Part shown: positions 29,324-32,690 of the stretch, in pieces
How the letters are laid out: every line of letters starts with the position of its first letter
Position numbering within the stretch: position 1 is the stretch's first letter
Assembly (NCBI RefSeq): GCF_002086515.1
Contig: NZ_MVHH01000044.1
Span: 1-32,690, forward strand
Direction of reading: 5' to 3'
DNA: 32,690 bases
From: Mycolicibacter arupensis
GTDB taxonomy: Bacteria > Actinomycetota > Actinomycetes > Mycobacteriales > Mycobacteriaceae
Translations under genes and position numbers: made by a program
Notes under the pieces: model-generated
Told to the model about the DNA's origin: nothing
Seen by the model: only the letters and a program-made list of their open reading frames with translations
The model's database searches: none

Positions 29324-31537
29324 ATGACAACGGTCGACTTGCCCCTGTCGGGTCCCCGCGGCAGCCAGGCCCACGGCACCAGTACCACCCATGCGGGCCA
29401 GTGCACGCTGTGTGAGGCGCACTGCGGAATTCAGATCACGGTCACCGACGGCAAGGTCAGTCGCATCGAAGGCAACCCCGACGACGTCTTCTCGCACGGC
29501 TACATCTGCCCGAAGTCGACAGCGATGGGCGGACTGCACGAGGACCCCGACCGGCTGCGGACACCGATGCGGCGCGTCGGCGACGGCTTTGAACCCGTGG
29601 GCTGGGAGGAAGCCTTCACCGATATCGGCAACCGGCTGCGCCGGATCCGTAAAGAGCACGGCAAGCAGGCCGTCGGGATGTATCTGGGCAATCCTGCCGC
29701 GCACAGTTCCGCGGCCATCTACGGCCTGCTGCTGCGCGCGGCGCTGATGACGCCCAACTTCTTCTCCGCGTCGAGCATCGATCAGATGCCGCACGAGTTC
29801 GCGGCCTGGAAGGTGTTCGGCTCCAACGTGTTGATCCCGATCACCGATATCGACCGGACGCAGCGCCTGGTGATCCTGGGCGCCAATCCCGCCGTGTCCA
29901 ACGGATCCCTGTCGGTGATGCCCGGCGCAAAGCGGCGCATCAAAGCGGTCCGTCAGCGCGGCGGCACGGTCGTCGTGATCGACCCGCGACGCACCGAGAC
30001 GGCGAAACTGGCCGACACCCACATCGCGGTACGTCCCGGTGGCGACCTGTTTCTGCTGCTGGGCATGCTGCATGTCCTGATCAACGAGAACCTCTGCGAC
30101 ACCGCGGCCCTTGCCCACCAAGCGGTGGGCCTGCCGCAACTGCGCCGGCTGGTTGCCGATGCCAGCCCCGAGGCCGTCGCCGAGCGCGCCGGCGTCGACG
30201 CCGAGACCATCTACGCGCTGGCCCGCGATCACGCCGCGGCCGAATCGGCCGCCCTGTACTGCCGCATCGGCATCTGCCACCAGGAGACCGGCACGCTGGT
30301 CAGTTGGCTGGTCATGGTGATCAATGCCGTCACCGGCAACCTGGACCGCGCCGGGGGCACCATGTTCTCCACACCGGCGGCCGACGTTCCGCGCGTGGCG
30401 AAATACATTCCGGCGGGCTACGGCGCGTGGACGGACCGTTCCGGACACCACAAGTCGTTCCGCGGCGAGCTTCCTGCGGTCGTCATGGCCGATGAGATTC
30501 TGAACCCGGGCGAGGGCCAGATCAAGGCGATGATCACCTGCGCGGGCAACCCGGTGTCCTCGATTCCGCAGAAGGGCCGCCTGGACCAGGCGATGGCCTC
30601 GCTGGATCTGTATGTGGCGATCGACATGTACGTCACCGAGACCAGCCGGCATGCCGACTACATCCTGCCGCCGGCCTCGCCGCTGGAGCGCGAAGACGTC
30701 GGACTGTTGCTGCCGGTCTTCAGTGTGCGCAACAACATTCGTTACCAACATCGCACCTTCGAGCCAGCTGCCGGGGTCAAGGACGACTGGGAGATCCTCA
30801 GCCGGCTCATGCTGGAGCTGCTGCCAGCGCCGCTGCGCGCGGTCCTCGCGCCGGTGCGTAAGCCCCTGATCGCCGCGGCCAGTCCGCTGCGGATGGCGGC
30901 CGTCTCCATGGCGACCGGACCCTACGGATGGATCCGTAAGGGCCGCAAGGGCATCACCCTGCGCAAGCTGCGCAACAGTGCTGGCGGCCTGGACCTCGGG
31001 CCGCTGCAGCCCCGGCTGCGTGAAGTGATCGGCACCAAAGACCGCAAGGCCCAGCTGGCGCCCGAAGAGTTCATCGCGGCCGCGGCCGCCCTGCTCGCCG
31101 GGCCGGCCAGCCCGCCGACCGGCTACGACCTGCAGCTGATCGGGCGACGTCAACTGCGCAGCAACAACTCCTGGCTGCACAATGTGCCGTCGATGACCAG
31201 CGGCTCCAACCAGTGCACGCTGCACATGCACTCCGATGACGCGAAGCTGCGCGGGCTGACCGAGGGCGACATGGTGGAGGTGACCTCCGACATCGGCAAG
31301 ATCGCCGTTCCGCTGCACATCAGTGATGACATGCGACCCGGAACCGTCTCGGTCCCCCACGGCTGGGGCCACCGCAACACCGGCTGGCGCCACGCGGATT
31401 CCCTGCCCGGTGCCAACGTCAACGACCTGCACGACCCGCAGCGGGTGGACACCTTCACCGGGACGGCGGCGGTGAACAACACCTGGGTTTCGGTGGCGGC
31501 CACCTCGGCGGAGGCGGTGGCGGACAGTCCGGTCTAG
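29324..31537 (+). CDS. Molybdopterin oxidoreductase with N-terminal 4Fe-4S cluster
   Basis: A 737-residue enzyme of the DMSO reductase/formate dehydrogenase superfamily. The N-terminal iron-sulfur motif is Cys27-x2-Cys30-x3-Cys34-x27-Cys62 (CTLCEAHC and YICPKS). The molybdopterin-binding regions follow (VILGANPAVSNG, VVVIDPRRTETAKLAD), and the C-terminal dinucleotide-binding domain ends with HMHSDDAKLRGLTEGDMVEV and VSVPHGWGH. At the metal-ligand position the sequence reads SASSIDQMPH, with Asp153 where other members have Cys, Sec or Ser. It has no Tat signal, so it is cytosolic. I chose the ATG with AGGGAG 7 nt upstream. It resembles M. tuberculosis Rv0197 from memory. No partner subunit gene is nearby; the substrate is unknown. 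Confidence 0.88.
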   Translation: MTTVDLPLSGPRGSQAHGTSTTHAGQCTLCEAHCGIQITVTDGKVSRIEGNPDDVFSHGYICPKSTAMGGLHEDPDRLRTPMRRVGDGFEPVGWEEAFTDIGNRLRRIRKEHGKQAVGMYLGNPAAHSSAAIYGLLLRAALMTPNFFSASSIDQMPHEFAAWKVFGSNVLIPITDIDRTQRLVILGANPAVSNGSLSVMPGAKRRIKAVRQRGGTVVVIDPRRTETAKLADTHIAVRPGGDLFLLLGMLHVLINENLCDTAALAHQAVGLPQLRRLVADASPEAVAERAGVDAETIYALARDHAAAESAALYCRIGICHQETGTLVSWLVMVINAVTGNLDRAGGTMFSTPAADVPRVAKYIPAGYGAWTDRSGHHKSFRGELPAVVMADEILNPGEGQIKAMITCAGNPVSSIPQKGRLDQAMASLDLYVAIDMYVTETSRHADYILPPASPLEREDVGLLLPVFSVRNNIRYQHRTFEPAAGVKDDWEILSRLMLELLPAPLRAVLAPVRKPLIAAASPLRMAAVSMATGPYGWIRKGRKGITLRKLRNSAGGLDLGPLQPRLREVIGTKDRKAQLAPEEFIAAAAALLAGPASPPTGYDLQLIGRRQLRSNNSWLHNVPSMTSGSNQCTLHMHSDDAKLRGLTEGDMVEVTSDIGKIAVPLHISDDMRPGTVSVPHGWGHRNTGWRHADSLPGANVNDLHDPQRVDTFTGTAAVNNTWVSVAATSAEAVADSPV

Positions 31538-31563
31538 CGGTGCCTGTTTCGGACAACGCTGCG

Positions 31564-32229
31564 TCAGCTTCCGATCGGGACGAATCCGCTTCCCGGGCCG
31601 TTGCCGGCGTTGACGTCGTCGAGGATCGCGGCGAACTTGGTCAGGTACGTCATTGTTCCCGGGGCCCGGTACTTCGTGCCTGGGCTCACTCCGAATCCGT
31701 AGACCATGCCGACCAGCATCCCGTCCATGGTGACCGGGGCCCCCGGATCACCGGGGTCGAAGTGCTCCCGCATGGTCGTTCGCGGCCAGCTTGCGGAGAT
31801 GATGCGGTTGCAGATTCCGGGGGTGCCCGGTCCCCATTTGCACACCAGCGCATCGTATTGCGGGTCGGGGCCGATCCCGTTGATCGCGACGCCGAGGTAG
31901 TCCGATACCGGAATGAGGTCGGGCTCGTCGAACTTGATCACCGCGTAGCGCAGGTCGGGATTGATGGCGACCACGGTGCCAATGGTGGCGTCTGATCCCG
32001 CCGCGGCCACTGGGGCCCCCGGTCCGCCGCACTGGGCTGCCGTGAAGCCCACGATGTCACCGGCCCGGTCGTGTCCGATGGTGGTCAGGGTGCAGTAGTT
32101 GGTGCCGTCGACGACGATGACGGCCCCACCGCCCAGGATCGCCATGGCGGCCGCGGGTGGGGCGGCGGGCAGGGCGGTCGCGAAAAGCATTGCGAGAGCT
32201 GTAATGAGCCGCCCAGGGGCGTGCTGCAC
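31564..32229 (-). CDS. Exported trypsin-fold protein lacking the catalytic triad (pseudoprotease)
   Basis: A 221-residue secreted protein. Residues 1-28 form a signal peptide (LITALAMLFATALPAAPPAAA). The rest resembles mycobacterial chymotrypsin-fold proteins of the Rv1815 kind. At the expected catalytic histidine (family FTAxHC) it has Gln66 (FTAAQCGG); at the expected Asp (DYAVI) it has Arg94 (LRYAVIKFD); at the expected serine (GDSGxPV) it has Pro162 (GDPGAPVT). All three triad residues are replaced while the surrounding fold motifs, including the Cys pair CTLTTIG and CGG, are kept. It should bind rather than cut. The start is a GTG with GGAGA about 9 nt upstream. It follows the PE_PGRS gene on the same strand by 57 nt and may be co-transcribed with it. 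Confidence 0.85.
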   Translation of the reverse strand: MQHAPGRLITALAMLFATALPAAPPAAAMAILGGGAVIVVDGTNYCTLTTIGHDRAGDIVGFTAAQCGGPGAPVAAAGSDATIGTVVAINPDLRYAVIKFDEPDLIPVSDYLGVAINGIGPDPQYDALVCKWGPGTPGICNRIISASWPRTTMREHFDPGDPGAPVTMDGMLVGMVYGFGVSPGTKYRAPGTMTYLTKFAAILDDVNAGNGPGSGFVPIGS

Positions 32230-32286
32230 GGGGATTCTCCAGTCGATTGAGCACCTGGCCGACCGCGGTCAGCCCCGATCAACCAC

Positions 32287-32690
32287 TCAGGCGAGTGGGT
32301 CCGGGGCGGTTGCGCCATCGACCCCCGGTGTCCCGGGCGTTCCGTCGGCACCGCCGTTGCCACCGTTGCCGCCGGGGTTCTCAGTACTCCCGCCGTTGCC
32401 GCCGTCACCACCGGCACCGTTGCCGTTGGGGCCGACCTGGCCGCCATTTCCACCGTTGCCGCCGCTGCCGCCCGCGGTCAGTCCGGCGCCGACGCCGCCG
32501 TTGCCGCCGTCGCCGCCATCTCCTCCGGTGCCGCCGTTGGCTGCTCCGCCCGTGCCGCCAACCCCACCGTTGCCTTGTTTCAGGCTGCTGCCGTCAGGAC
32601 CTTGAGATCCAAGGCCGCTGCCTCCGTCGCCGCCGTCGCCACCGTTGCCGCCTTGACCTGCTGTGCCGGCTCCGCCACCGCCACCCCCAC
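32287..32690 (-). CDS. PE_PGRS family protein, C-terminal part only
   Basis: The last 133 codons of a long Gly-rich reading frame whose start lies beyond the window. It consists of irregular GGxGG units with Asn, Asp, Ser and Ala (GGNGGDGGDGGSG, GGVGGTGGAANGGTGG, GGNGGNGGADG), the hallmark of PGRS regions, and ends PGVDGATAPDPLA. The N-terminal PE domain is not visible, so PE_PGRS is an inference from the repeat; other Gly-rich PGRS-like proteins are possible. Such proteins are exported through ESX-5 to the mycobacterial surface. A 7-bp stem with loop CGCG lies in the gap before the downstream pseudoprotease gene. Confidence 0.85.
   Translation of the reverse strand, partial: GGGGGGAGTAGQGGNGGDGGDGGSGLGSQGPDGSSLKQGNGGVGGTGGAANGGTGGDGGDGGNGGVGAGLTAGGSGGNGGNGGQVGPNGNGAGGDGGNGGSTENPGGNGGNGGADGTPGTPGVDGATAPDPLA

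Noticed and set aside
29126..31432. Long minus-strand open frame (768 codons) opposite the molybdopterin oxidoreductase
   Set aside because: Antisense shadow of a clear enzyme; no recognisable protein, no ribosome-binding site.
32099..32605. Proline-rich plus-strand open frame at the right end
   Set aside because: It is the complement of the Gly-rich PGRS repeat; Gly codons read backwards give Pro.
32287..32690. GCC/GGC-rich repeat as a CRISPR-like or simple satellite
   Set aside because: Units are irregular, lack spacers and keep one open frame of GGxGG motifs, so it is coding PGRS sequence.

Overview
The window is high-GC mycobacterial chromosome. It carries core ESX-5 type VII secretion genes (eccB5, eccC5, a PE18/PE19-like PE protein and the start of an esxM-like gene) and, at the far end, the C-terminus of a PE_PGRS protein. 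DUF732 secreted proteins, an F420-type oxidoreductase and many leaderless-type promoters (TANNNT placed 6-8 nt before the start codon) fit the same picture. ESX-5 and PE_PGRS point to a slow-growing mycobacterium or a relative such as the M. terrae clade; the species cannot be fixed from the window. No tRNA, rRNA, CRISPR array, insertion sequence or phage gene was seen.

Layout. Positions 1-6599 (minus strand) hold eccB5, eccC5, PE and esxM. eccB5 and eccC5 overlap by ATGA. A 360-nt spacer rich in repeats and hairpins separates eccC5 from PE, and no PPE gene lies between eccC5 and esx in this window. Positions 6600-7490 contain no convincing gene. At 7491 is a small lipoprotein ending in an (AIP)n tail. 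Positions 7912-12361 (minus) are a tightly coupled fatty-acid-type operon: SDR, thiolase, acyl-CoA dehydrogenase, GntR/FCD regulator and a conserved unknown protein. It diverges from a second acyl-CoA dehydrogenase (12455-13633) across an AT-rich palindrome whose two arms look like -10 boxes facing opposite ways.

Positions 13950-17417 hold an NlpC/P60-type protein with a Pro/Ala-rich tail, a convergent SAM methyltransferase, then an INSIG-like six-helix membrane protein coupled to a two-nuclease-domain RecB/RNase H protein. Positions 17424-18245 are a divergent pair of DUF732 secreted proteins. Next come malic enzyme (mez), an M15-like exported zinc peptidase candidate coupled to a 500-residue membrane protein, a convergent PH-like membrane protein, and a small coiled-coil protein. 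Positions 23954-26320 encode a Pif1-type helicase fused to an apparently dead DnaQ-like domain and a BRCT domain. It is divergent from tspO. An F420-dependent LLM oxidoreductase follows, then a divergent pair, an MpaB-family (DUF2236) oxygenase and a molybdopterin oxidoreductase, around an 18-bp palindrome. The window ends with a PE_PGRS gene followed on the same strand by an exported trypsin-fold protein that has lost all three catalytic residues.

Most worth a second look: the INSIG homologue and its coupling to a nuclease, the Pif1-DnaQ-BRCT fusion with a broken exonuclease motif, the trypsin-fold pseudoprotease next to PE_PGRS, the 21-bp bidirectional leaderless promoter at 15146-15166, and the tandem 21-bp repeat in front of the PE/esx unit.
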